In this document: piece after piece, positions 33,861 through 45,196 of the stretch
Layout of the letters: every line of letters begins with the position of its first letter
Position numbering within the stretch: position 1 is the stretch's first letter
Assembly (NCBI RefSeq): GCF_024139115.2
Contig: NC_085141.1
Location: 27,226,242 to 27,290,241, forward strand
Direction of reading: 5' to 3'
DNA length: 64,000 nt
Origin: Armigeres subalbatus
Lineage: Eukaryota > Arthropoda > Insecta > Diptera > Culicidae
Made by a program: the position numbers and the translations under genes
Notes under the pieces: model-generated
What the model saw: only the letters and a program-made list of their open reading frames with translations
Told to the model about the DNA's origin: nothing
The model's database searches: none

Positions 33861-35772
33861 TAAAGGACCATGTAATAATGACACCCATGACTCCTGGCGC
33901 CCATTTGCATCTTCTCTTAATTGAGAACATATGTTATTCATACTCAAATGCGACCCATGAGAAATGCAGTCATTCTGTCATAAATAATGACCCACTTAGC
34001 ACCAATGGGTTTGTTGCGTTTGTTTAATTGTCATAAATTGCCAGTTTGTTGGCAAATAAACAAGCAATCAACTTGGTAATTGTGACCCATTATAAATCGG
34101 GTAAAATCTTCCAGATACAGCCCCGTTTTGCTCACATTTTTAGTGACAATGCAAACTTCCTATCCGTTTCGAAAAAATGTCTTCCCACAAATCAAAATGG
34201 AGAGAAATCACAATTAATCACATTTCCAACAGGTTTTCGAAACTCCAATTACAATGACTTTGACCTTTCATTTCTCGCTTCCAACGTGGGCAGCTTCCGC
34301 TTGGTGGCAGATTCGAACGGTATGAAACGAGAACTCACGATGTTCTCTATGGTACGTCCCCTGTCAGCTACTTTTATGCATCACTGAGTATTGCTACATT
34401 CCCTTACGCATTCAGCCATCATCGATTAATGTCTTACTAATACGATGTTCTTCTACCAAAGAAACCAGCATAAAGAACTAACTTCTTCAGTTTTTTCTTT
34501 GTTTTGCAGCAGAGCACATCTTCAGTAAAACACATTCTGAACTCAAAGTGCTAAATATATATTCTACACAGGATTGAGGAAATTTTTAATTACATATTTT
34601 TTATAAATACCACTTCTTTCCATCAACGCACCTGTAAAGGGTTATTAAATTAACGCCTCTTCGTTCCCCAGCAAAATCTGGGCTGCCGACAAGATGTGAC
34701 AAGTTAGCCAATAATGTCGCCTTGCTTCAATTAACGCCCGAAACAACTTTCCTGCCTGCGCGCTTCTTGTCTTGCCCACTTTCCCAAGGTTCAAAAAGAT
34801 ACGAAGATGTTTTAGCTTTACACGACGACGCCACACTTTTGCGAATCAATTTCGTCCGAAGTGCTAACCCCCGACCAACGGTGCTTCCAAGTGTTCTTTT
34901 TTCTGGCGCCATTCGCGATGAACTTAACAGCAGGATGCTGGACCAGCAACCTTCAACATGGTTTCATCGACTCGTGTTGGTGGTGCTTTTTTCGGAGAAA
35001 AGCTGTGAGAATTTATCAGCATTCACTCCTCATCGGAGCTTTAGTCTCCGTTCAAAGGAATTGGGTAGCTGTTGGGAGCATTCCCAAAGTCACCACACCA
35101 CCCACTCACTGTTCAGGTGCTATTCCATCAAATGGCATTGCGTGAGATGCTGGAACATGTTTGATGTTTTTGTACCATTTGTGAGCTATGTATGTAGGTA
35201 CATAGGAGGTCGTGGGCTTAACTCCAGGTTCGTTCTTTTCATACTTTGTGTTTCCATCTTAGTTCTTTCTGTGTTTCATGTTCTATTGAAACGATTTCTA
35301 CCATTACTAACCATCTACACTAACAACTCCAAAACCTCTCTTGGCACCTCTCTGCACCTTTCTTAAGTAGGTGTCCAACTAACCATTCTTCTCCTTTCTC
35401 AGCATTCACCAAAAGAGGACATTGGCCAGGACAGATCTCGACTTTTGGAGTGATACATTGCTTCCATCTGAGAGATAGCGGTTAGTCCCAAATCAATATC
35501 TGTTGTAATCTGGTAATGGATGAAAGTGATGCTGCTCTGATACAATAGTCAGGATCATGCTGATGCTTTTGTAAGCTGAGCTTTTGTAAGAGTTTTACAT
35601 GTGACTCACTCAGTTAGATATCGACACGACATGGAATGGCTTTGGGAGTATTATCTCAAACATTACATTGACAAACTTTCTGATATAAATTCTTCCCAGG
35701 TGGATTCAAAGTCAAGGTTTGGAACCCCCAATGCCATGGTTCAAGGATTTTATTAGCAAAGGAATATGCTAC
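33861..35772. other. Stretch without recognisable repeats; possible single-copy DNA
   Basis: The only long stretch where I see no transposon signature. Two plus-strand frames (34046-34387, 113 codons; 34722-35366, 214 codons) show no domain I recognise. The second ends in a hydrophobic CysLeuPhe-rich tail. Either could be intronic DNA of a large gene, an exon remnant or a chance frame. Confidence 0.35.
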
Positions 35773-36101
35773 ACGCTTAAAATCAATAACACAGGGAATG
35801 TGTTTGCATCACACAAAACGGACCCTAATGCGGAATTTATCCCCTAGATAAGCGACAGTTACACAGGCACAAAAATAGCTCGTGTGGTTTTATTGAAGCT
35901 TGGATTTCAATATTTTTCAACAGTATTTGGTTCGTCATGAAACAAGGAATCTGTACAAACGTTAACATGTTAGAAAAGGACCGTTATCGCGACCGTTACG
36001 AGGCATTTTTGCGCCTGTGTAACTGGCGCTCATCCCGGGGATGTTCCACATAAGGTCCGCTGTGTGTGTTGCAAACACATCTCTGTGTTATTGCTAAGCG
36101 T
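35773..36101. mobile_element. MITE with ~120-bp arms
   Basis: ACGCTTAAAATCAATAACAC at the left and ACGCTTAGCAATAACACAG inverted at the right. The arms continue through ATGTGTTTGCA, GCGGACC-like and CAGTTACACAGGC(A/G)CAAAAA. The centre is at about 35935. No coding capacity. The target duplication is not clear. Confidence 0.7.
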
Positions 36102-36387
36102 CATAATATGAGTTCAGCTCAGAAGAATCAATGATGTTGTTAGGGTGAAAAGCAAGAAAATTTAAAAAAACTGCTTGGATAAAAATCTGTTATTATGAAT
36201 AGCATAAAGGCCTTTTTAGCAAAAATTTTTCAAAATTTGTGAAAGTAAAAAAATCCATGATTTCAGCTGTCACAGTGAGACAAATCCAAGATTAGGTTTT
36301 TCTAAACATCATTAAATCTTCATTATCATATAGTTCATCATAGTTCTCAAAATATTGTTAAATCGGCGCAAGTAGATTTAAATACGT

Positions 36388-39283
36388 TCATTTCATTTAT
36401 TTTCATTTATTTAGTTAACATCTAAACAGATAACACTGAATCAACAATTTGACGCCACAAAACACGGTTCGAGGAAACATCTCTCCATCCTCGGATACGC
36501 CCGCACGCATTTCACTCAAGTCGTTCTACTGCACCTGGTCTGCCCATCTCCGCTCGCTGCGCTCCACGCCGTCTCGTACCTGCCGGATCGGAAGCGGGAA
36601 CACCATCTTTGCAGGGTTGCTGTCCGGCATTCTTGCAGCATGTCCTGCCCATCGTACCCTTCCGGCTTTCGCTACCTTCTGGATACTGGGTTCGCTTCGT
36701 AGCAGAGTTGGGCGAGCTCATGGATTCATTCTTCGCCGCCACACCGTCTTCTTGCACACCGCCAAAAGATGGTCCCCTAAGCACCCGTCTCCTTCGAATA
36801 CTCCGAGTGCTGGAAGTCCTCCTCGAGTATGTGTCCATGTTTCATGTCCGTGAGGGGACAACCGGTCTTACTCAAGCGTCTTGGTACATGACACATTTGG
36901 TGCGGTATGGCGAATCTTTTCGACTAGGCCGCCAGTTTCTTCTGGAGCCCGTAGTAGGCCCGACTTCCACTGATGATGCGCACCTTCGTATTTCACGGCT
37001 AACGTTGTTGTCAGCCGTTAGCAAGGATCCGAGGTGGAGCGAATTCACCTCGACCACCTCGAAGGTATCCCCGTCTATCGTAACTTACCTTGCTTCCCCA
37101 GGCGGGCCCTGTCGCGCTCGGTTCCCGCCCTCAAGCATGTACTTTGCATCTTTGACGCATTCACCACCAGTCCAGCACTTTTGTTGCCTTCACGTTTCAG
37201 GCGGGTGTACAGTTCTGCCACACTTTGCAAATGTTCGGCCGAAACAATGTCCATGTCATCCGCAGAATGACAAATAAGAATTGACTGGATCTGGTATTGA
37301 AAAATCGTACCCCGGCTGTTACACCCAGACTCTCCGCATGGCACCTGCTCTAGCGCACTTCTTGTCTTAGCAGTCCCCGGCGCGATTCGAACGAACTGGA
37401 GTGTTCTTGCCCGAAATCTTCACACAGTTTTGCCACACCATCCATCGTTGCTTTGACAGTCAGTCTGAAGTAAAGCTTCGCAGGGAAGCTGTTCCTCGTC
37501 CATAATTTTCAGCATAGCTCTACGCGGTCCTTATACTGTCGTATGCCGCCTTGAAATCAACGAACAGATGGTGCGTTGGGACCTGGTATTCACGGCATTT
37601 TGAAGGATTTGCCGCCATTACAGTAAAGATCTGGTCCGTTGTCGAGCGGCCGTCAACAGAAGAGCGACGGCTATAACTTCCCACGAACTCGTTCACTAAT
37701 GGTGACAGACGACGGGAAGATGATCTGGGATATCACTTTGCAAGCGAGCATTAGGATGGTGATCGCTCGAAAGTTTCTCACCTCCAGTTTGTCGCCTTTC
37801 TTGTAGATGGGGACATATAACCGCTTCTTTCCACTCCTCCGGTAGCTGTTCGGTTTTCCCAGATTCTGACTACTTCCATCGGTTGTGCGGAGCAAGTGGC
37901 CCCAGCTTTCCGGGCCCCATCCTTGATGAGCTCAGCTCGATACCATCCGCCACCAGCTGCTTTATTGGTGCTTTAGCTGATGAATGGCATCGCCAACTTC
38001 CCTCCAAAGGTGGGGGCTGGTTGGCTTCCATCGTCCACTGAACTGACGTAGTCATCTCCTCCGCTGCCTTGACTTTCACTGCCTGTACTCTCAGCGCCAT
38101 ATTCCGATGTTTCCTCGTAGTGCTGCTTCCACCTTTCGATCACCACACGTTCGTCCGTCAAATGCCTCCTCATCCTTATCCCGGCACATTTTCGGCTCGC
38201 GGCACAGAAGCCTTTGCGGGATGCGTTGAGCTTCTGATAGAACTTGCGTGTATCTTGGAGAACAGCATAGCTGTTCCATCTTCTCGCACTCCACTTCTTC
38301 CAGGCGGCGTTTCTTCTCCCCTGAAAAAGGCGGAATTCTGCTGTCTTCCTTTCCGTCCTATAACGTTCCACGTTCTGCCGGGTACCTTGCTGCATGCGCG
38401 ACCGCCCGTGCTGCCGTCCTTCTCCTCCAGAATCTGTCTGCACTCTTCAATCAGACAATCGTTCCGTCGACTTCCGAGCCCGCATATACCCGACGTTGTT
38501 CTCCGCTGCGTCGTTAATGGCTGCTGCTGACTGTATTCCAGCAGTCCTCAAGAGGGCCCCATCGAGGCTCACCCTCTTCCGGCAACGCTGCCTCAAGATG
38601 CTGCGCGTATGCACAGTGGCGACATCAGGTTGCTTCCAGTCGCTCTAGGTCGTACCGCGGCGGTCGTCGGTACCGAACATTGTTGATGACGGATAGTTTT
38701 TGGGCGCAGTTTAACCATTACCAGATAGTGGCCAGAGTCGATGTTATCGCCACGATATGTCCTGACGTCGATAATGTCGGAGAAGTGCCGTCCATCAATC
38801 CAGAACGTGGTCGGGATTTGTGACAGTTCTGTCTGCAGTGGTGATCTCCAGGTGTACCGATACGGAAGGCTGTGTTGGAAGTAGGTACTGCGAGGCTTCG
38901 GCCATATTCTTGGAGGCGGCGAAATCCAATTAGTCGTAGGCCGTTTTTCATCCGTCAGCCGGTGAGCGCTGAAACTGTCCCAATTACCAGTCGGTCTAAA
39001 ACTCCTCCCTCTTGGCCAACCTGAGCGTTCAAATCTGCTATGATGATTTTGACGTGGCGTGAAGCTTGGGCAGCTATCGTTCTCACGTTCCAGCTGCGCG
39101 TAGAATGCGTCCCTTATCATCACCGAATTAGTGCTTCCGGAGTGTGGGCTATGGACGTTGATTTATTGCTGAAAGTTAAAGAACAGGCCTTTGATCCTCC
39201 AACCTGCACATTCTTTCATTGATCGGCCACCACCGCCGATCACGCGCCTTTGCATATCGCCCATCACTGAAAGCTGTTCCCAG
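36388..39283 (-). mobile_element. RTE-clade LINE, 3' three-quarters (endonuclease end, RT, tail)
   Basis: Read on the minus strand: the end of the APE endonuclease with the last catalytic block changed from SDHYLV to SGHYLV (near 38720-38740), a linker (ETRKFYQKLNASRKG-like, WKQHYEE-like), RT blocks (PIYKKGDKLEVRNFRAITIL near 37750-37840; ADDMDIV near 37250), and the C-terminus AGTRRRGAQRA near 36580. The tail is AAATAAATGAAAATAAATGA near 36390-36415. Frames shift repeatedly. Joined to 42947-43681 it makes about 3.63 kb, a normal RTE length. The target duplication AGATTTAAATACGT (14 bp) is at 36374-36387 and 43682-43695. Confidence 0.85.
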
Positions 39284-39302
39284 GATTGTACCCCGTTTGG
39301 AC

Positions 39303-39435
39303 GCAAAGTCATTTTGGCATAATGCCGTTTGGCATAATGTCCGTTTTGGCATAAAGTCATTTGGCATAATGGCCGTTTGGCGCATAATGCCGTTTGGCAT
39401 AATGGTCGTTTGGCATAAGGTCATTTGGCATAATT
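39303..39435. repeat. Left array of TTTGGCATAATG units
   Basis: About eight units of 14-17 bp, separated by GCCG, TCC or GTCA-type linkers. Confidence 0.9.
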
Positions 39436-40889
39436 CAGTACTATTTGAGTTGTTAATAATGGATAAAGTAAGATTTGTTGAGACCATTCAGTTACGTGTG
39501 GTTTTTCCTTCCGCTATGGGCAAAAACACGATAATTTGGGGAACGAAATTGTACGACGTGACAAGTTCAGAATAAAAAGAACCTGCCAAAACGGGACCAT
39601 TGGAAATATTGTTGATGCACCTACCAGCAAAGATAGTTCAGTATTAAAATAAATTTAAAAAAAAATACTGTGGGTTCAGAGTCCCATCGAAGGAAGTAGT
39701 TACCTCAATACATTTTTCCAAATCATTATCTTCCCACATAACGTACATATTCACATATGAGTTTTCATGCATTGTTGTAAATTAACGTCCAAGTCGGGTG
39801 GTTTAATCCCGGAAATAGAGCGATGCTTTGATTGAATTGACATTTTGTGGCTTCATTTTTGTCTTTCATGTAGCAGGGCAAGCAAGAAAACTTACCCATT
39901 TCTCCCTTTTATGAGCAAACGGTTTCTAAGAATGGATCATATTTCCCCTTGCATTGAACTTGAGCGTATCAAATTCTTGAATTGAAAGGAAAGGAGTCAT
40001 ATTTTTCTTTGGCTTCTGCTGGGCAAATGCCCCCTTTAAAAAGAAGGAATAATTATTTCCGTTTCCTTGAGGCCGAGAACAAATGCCTGAATTAAAGGAA
40101 TAAATCATATCGTCTTTTGCCGTCTGCCAAGCAAATGCACCTTTTTGAAAGAAGAAGGAAATATCTTCCCGTATCTTAAGCCATAGCAAAATTCCTGAAT
40201 TGAAAGAAGGAACCATTTCCGACTTTATGACATTACATATATCCATTACCCATAACATACCATTACCCCTAAAGACCACTACGAACCTCATTACCCAGAT
40301 AGATATGTCATCATCCATCACCCCGAGTGGGATCACTACCCTGAATGGGGCCAGTTTTACCCCATGTAGTCCTGATTTCAAGTTAATAGTTTATTTCAGT
40401 GAAAAAAATTAATCAATAGAACATTTATTTATAATTCATGTGAATGATTTACTTAGCTGTGTTTACGACTTATTCAATAGCAGGCGACTCCAGTTGAGTA
40501 AATTACACCATTTTTACGAGAATTTTTTATCGTGGATCCTTAGTTATTTTGATCCTTTTACAAGGTTCACCGTGTTTGGACTCGCGATTCGTTTCATCGA
40601 ACTCGAACTGTTTGAAAACAGTATAGAACGATTAGTTCTTGGTCCAAAAACTCCCATTACATATTATGTACTACCTTCGAAGATTGTTTAAAAGCTGGGG
40701 TGAGAATTACGATAAAAATTTCAGCCCACGTCGACTGGGCTTGAGCCGGCTCTGCAAACATGTATTTAAGCATAGTAAAGGGGTATAAAAAGTTGCTTCT
40801 GAAATTTGCCGAGAGATAAACACTTGCACTATGACAAGAAGGGCATGACGACAAGACCTAGAATGAAAATCTCTTCTATTCTTCGAATA

Positions 40890-41560
40890 TGCTTGTTCCT
40901 CTAATAATTTCGTTATACCTTGCAAAACGCAATCATTTAAAGAGGTGTTATCTCTGTTCTTGCCTTCCTATATCAGGGCAAATGCATTCATCTAGAAGCA
41001 AGGCATTATCATCTCTGTACATTAACCGACAAATGCGCGTATTAAACGAAGGCGTATTACACCAACTCTGTTCGCCTTATATCCGGCAAAATCTGTTATG
41101 CCTAAAGAAGGCATTATCAACTCTGTTCTGCTTCGCACTGTATCCGGCAACATACCGTTCATCTACAGAAGGCATTCTTATCACCTACATGTTCATTAAA
41201 ACCATTATCCTCTGTTTGCGCTTATATTGGACAAATAGCGTTCATTAAAAGAAAGCATTATCATCTCCGTTCTCACCGTCTTAGAAAAGCCAGGGCAAAT
41301 GCGTTCCATTTGAAAAAGGCATTACCTCCTATTTCTGCCTTTATATTGAACAAATGCATTCATCTAAAAGAAAGCATTATCTCTATGTTTGCACCTTTAT
41401 ACTGGGTAAATGCGTTCATTTCAAGAAGGCTTTACCTCCTGTGATTGCCATAAACCGTTACCGTTCATTTAAAGAAGGTATTTTTTCCACTGTACACCTC
41501 TCTTCACTTACACCATTTCGTAGAATAGAACTTTTCCAGATGATAATGGCGTAGAATGAT
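40890..41560. repeat. Degenerate ~60-bp minisatellite
   Basis: Units contain GGCAAATGCGTTCAT, then AAAGAAGGCATTATC, then TCTGTTCTTGCC and a TATATC block. About ten recognisable units. Related but more diverged units occur at 39880-40210 and 42050-42430 (GGGCAAATG, CCTTTAAAA, GGAA-CATAT), so most of the 3.65-kb element's interior is one decayed tandem array. The 119-codon frame here is repeat-derived. Confidence 0.75.
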
Positions 41561-41632
41561 AATTTAAGTCAAAATATGTTTATTAAACATATAGCTTTAT
41601 TGCGTTTATCCTGAGTAACTCTAAGTAGTATA

Positions 41633-41835
41633 CACAGGATTTTGTTTTACACGATTTTTTTTCGCTCGTATTTTTGATCCAATGTGACTGTCAATTTGCC
41701 ACCAATCTCTTCGCAACATGTTTCAAAAATCCAGGAATAAATCAAGAAAAATCACATGACAATTAATATACGTTAAACGAGCTTTAGGATGAGTGGAAAA
41801 TTGAAAATGTAAATCGTGTAAAACAAATCCGAGTG
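41633..41835. mobile_element. 203-bp MITE, TA-flanked
   Basis: Ends CACAGGATTTTGTTTTACAC and, inverted, CACTCGGATTTGTTTTACAC; then GATTT on both sides. TA at 41631-41632 and 41836-41837. Nested in the array-ended element. Confidence 0.75.
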
Positions 41836-42780
41836 TATACTTTTACTTCTAAATAAATTCTTTTCAAAGACTGTCATTTTACGATTCATCCCGATATCAT
41901 CTTGTGGGTTGTTAAGAAAATAGTAATAGTAAAAACTACAGATTCGAAATGTAACATTCAGGAGCTAATGGGCTTTGCGGTGGTAATGGATCTCAGGAGG
42001 TACTGTCCCATCAGGTGGTAATGGCATTCAGGAGTACAGGGGTACAGGGGTGGAGGATATCTTCCCCGCATTGGAAAGAAGGAAGCATATCCGTGATTTC
42101 GTCATTCTACCGGGCAAATGTATCCTTTAAAAAATGGAACCATATCTTCTCTGATGTAACTGTCAGGAAAGATGCATCCCTTTGAAAGAGAGGGAATCAT
42201 ATACCTCTTTGCTCCAAACCAGACAAATGCCTTAATTTGGACAAATGAATAAAATCTCCCTTTGCGCTTCGCTAAGAAAATGGATCCTTTGAAGAAGAAG
42301 TGAGCTATATCTTTCCCTTTTCTTAGGAGCTGAATATTGCATATATTGAGAATAGAAACTCCAGCATATTCTCCCCTTGTGTTTATGCATGAAAATGCAT
42401 TACTTGAAAAAAAAGCTCATACTATTTAGAGCTTACTGAACGACAAAGTATGCTTTAAAAAGAGATGAATATAAATGTCATGCAGAAATAACTTCATTTG
42501 CTTCTTCCATTGCACTTACAATTTTGCTATTTTGACTTTCATTAGCAGTTTTGTTTTAGTCAACGACGATCTTGCAGAAAGAGTAAAAAGATTTTAACGT
42601 GAAGATAGACAGATAATAATAAAGTCTAAATAAAGAGTACCTTGAAGCAGTGATTTGATAGAATCTGAACTTTGAGTCGAAAAAATCAATTTAGAACATA
42701 TCTTTTTATAGTGTTAGGGACAATCATTACAAATATTTTGAACATAATTATGCACATAAGTTTTATGCCATAAAAATTAT

Positions 42781-42932
42781 ATTATGCCAAATGACTACAT
42801 TATACTTAAACAGCCATTATGCCCAAACGGCATTATGCAAAACGACATTATACTTAAACGACCTTTATGCCAAACGGCCTTTATGCCAAAGTGGCGTTAT
42901 GCCAGAAACTGACTTTATGCCAAATGACCTAC
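42781..42932. repeat. Right array of CATTATGCCAAA units (inverted)
   Basis: About nine units, including variants CATTATACTTAAACG and TTTATGCCAAACGG, complementary in orientation to 39303-39435. Confidence 0.9.
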
Positions 42933-42946
42933 CTTACCGTTCCCAG

Positions 42947-43681
42947 CTCGATGTGTGTTGCCGCAGCTCTGGTAGATGGTATGCCATTACCTCCTAAACG
43001 TTCGTGCCATTGATCCTTCAACAAACCTCTCCTGCAGCGCTTTACCGATGCCGAATCCACGATCGCCATGGGCACATCGGCGAGTATGCATGTGCTCCCG
43101 ATAAGAAGTTGAGAGAGATTTGCAGTTCCACGAACCGAGTTTCCAATCGCTAGGTCCCTTTCGTCGCAGTGGTCTTCGCCGATGGTTCCGGTCCGTACTC
43201 TCTTGTTGATTGTTCGTTGCTTAAGATTTTTTAAAGGCTTGGCTTGCAGGGGCCTGACACCAAACCCCTAAATTTCCGGAGGACCTGTTCCTCTCTTATT
43301 TCAGGTGGACCATGGTGTACAGTTTCATTTTAGAGTCCCCTCGCTGCAGCACTCGGACGATGATCAGCCGCCCCTAACATGGGAGAACAGACGCTGTTGT
43401 GGAAGAGCCGATCTGACATGGAGAACAGACGCTCAATAGCCGATTTGCACCTCCGGAAGAACAGCAAAACCCCCCTTCCTGTCAGCATACGACCATAGTT
43501 CCACCGGGGTTGGTTACCCAGTGTTCCCCTAAGGTTGCTCGTATCCCGGCCAGCACCGCGGGGGAGGTAGGGATAGGGAGTTGCTGGAGTAAGAGGCTAA
43601 GGACCGCGAGATGGGGTCCTATTTTATTCCTTCAGGTACGCGAAGTACCAATGGTACGCTTTACCCAGCATTTGCCGTGCC
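42947..43681 (-). mobile_element. RTE-clade LINE, 5' end (5' UTR and start of endonuclease)
   Basis: Continues 36388-39283 across the array-ended insertion. The minus strand reads a GC-rich leader from 43681, then a region around 43100-43150 with GNSVRGTANLSQLL-like reading, comparable to the LGTWNCKSL endonuclease start of the RTE at 52090. The outer edge is fixed by the 14-bp target duplication at 43682-43695, so this is a full-length rather than 5'-truncated insertion. Confidence 0.75.
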
Positions 43682-43695
43682 AGATTTAAATACGT

Positions 43696-44269
43696 GTTTT
43701 CGACGAATACATGTTTTGAACTATATAAGAAAACAATATTTTTTTGTGCAACAGTAGTACCATTGTGAAGTGACAAATCTTCATCCTTTTATCCTAAAAT
43801 ATGATTTTGTGTGTTACTCTGGTTTGTTGTTTTGATATCAAAAATATTAAATGCCAACGTTTAATCCGCCAAAAACAGTTTGAAAATAATTCCATTCATA
43901 ATTACAATAACAAGAAAATAACAAAATATTCCCGGAAAATACTGTTATTTCCTAAATACAAAATTTGTCAGAATCATATAAGCAGGTATCCATGTAAAAT
44001 TAGTTATTGCATGGCCCATGACACATTATTGCTACCTACTTCCATAAAAAGTTGAACTTCAAATTGCCACATTTCTAATGCCGTCAGAAAAGAGAATCTC
44101 ACACAATGGTCCGAAAGTGGTATTAGAAAAAAAAAAAACTATTTATGATTTTTTTGAGGCATAAACCGTAACGTGTATGCTAAAGAATCTAATCAGCGAC
44201 ACTTTTCTCTTTGCGACGACATGATTACAAAAAACTTATGGGAAATAACGACATTTTCCAATCATCGTA
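43696..44269. other. AT-rich, no gene recognised
   Basis: An 84-codon frame at 43801-44055 is low-complexity (Asn, Ile, Lys) with no motif. Confidence 0.4.
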
Positions 44270-45190
44270 GTTTCGTTTGCAATGCGGCCAGAAAAGCCTC
44301 CGTGAGCATCTCGACGAGATTCCGAGGCACTTGGAGGAGCTTCGGAAGGCAGTATCCCGAGCACTTGAGAAGCAATGAACACATTTCAGCGAAAGATCCC
44401 AACTCCTACCCTCTCAGACCGCTTTACAGGCACTTCCCAGGTACATCAAGGCTCAGCCCTACTACATGTCAAGCAGTCCACTTTCTTAGTTCAAGAAGCT
44501 CTACTGACCCCCTCTTGAGGGCACGAGATGTCACTCTAACTCGATCCCACAAGGAACTTCCGCTGATAGAAGTACTGCTTTAAGAACACTTCACCAGAGG
44601 CAACAACTCTGATCCCTCAAGATCAGGTATCTTCCCCTTAAACTACCACAAATCTACCAATACGTCAGCCACCTCCGTCCTGTATACTCGCAACCAACTA
44701 GGACGAAGATAGTCTGACAGCATCAATATCCAACCCCACCCCCTTCCTTCACAAGGTCAAACTTTGCCTCCAATAAAACACCAACGGCAATTGGAATCCA
44801 CTTAACAAACCCTCGAGCTGTTAATTAACTAACACCCACGGCTTACAGGAAATTAACATCCGGCATTCAGTAGCAAAAGGGTTCAGCTTCAGGTCATCAG
44901 CTTTGACGAGCACAAGAGCTCTACGAGAACATCTTAGTCGTTGGAGCTCGTCTCTCAAAAACAAGGTGAAGTAACATTATCGATTAAGGCTCTCAACTTC
45001 CCCTATCATCCTCTTGACAGACATTGGGCCGCGCTGCCATCCAGCCTGAGGAAGGGGGTCCATGGTCAGATCCCCGCAGTGTCGGCTCACTGGAAGCTTG
45101 TAGGTCGGCTGACTTTTCTACACACTACTTACACCTCCCGGAGACCATGGTGGTGGTACGATAACGCCGAGAACCTATAACCACCACCTT
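44270..45190 (+). pseudogene. GC-rich coding-like remnant, unidentified
   Basis: Composition changes sharply to GC-rich. One frame starts KSLREHLDEIPRHLEELRKA, a charged amphipathic stretch as in gag-like proteins, then LPRYIKAQPYYMSSSPL, broken by stops. The end reads ITPRTYNHHLRGL in one frame. An LTR-retrotransposon gag remnant is possible, perhaps of the BEL/Pao element at 52440, but no knuckle or protease is seen here. Confidence 0.3.
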
Positions 45191-45196
45191 CGAGGT

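Larger units (their letters stand above)
39284..42938. mobile_element. 3.65-kb element with TTTGGCATAATG arrays at both ends
   Basis: Splits the RTE copy. GTTCCCAG is present on both sides (39276-39283 and 42939-42946), and the RTE at about 51930 shows the uninterrupted site. Both termini are arrays of a 14-17 bp unit, TTTGGCATAATG(G/T)CCG, in opposite orientation. The interior is degenerate 55-60 bp minisatellite plus a MITE. No transposase was recognised. The plan is the same as 15958-18787: unrelated unit sequence, but a palindromic core (GGCATAATGCC), inverted arrays and an 8-10 bp duplication. Confidence 0.7.

Noticed and set aside
34722..35366. 214-codon frame as a host gene
   Set aside because: No recognisable domain, no splice or promoter evidence, Cys/Leu-rich tail typical of random reading; kept only as a possible single-copy region.
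40890..41560. CRISPR-like or coding reading of the ~60-bp repeats
   Set aside because: Units are degenerate tandem copies with no constant repeat/variable spacer division.
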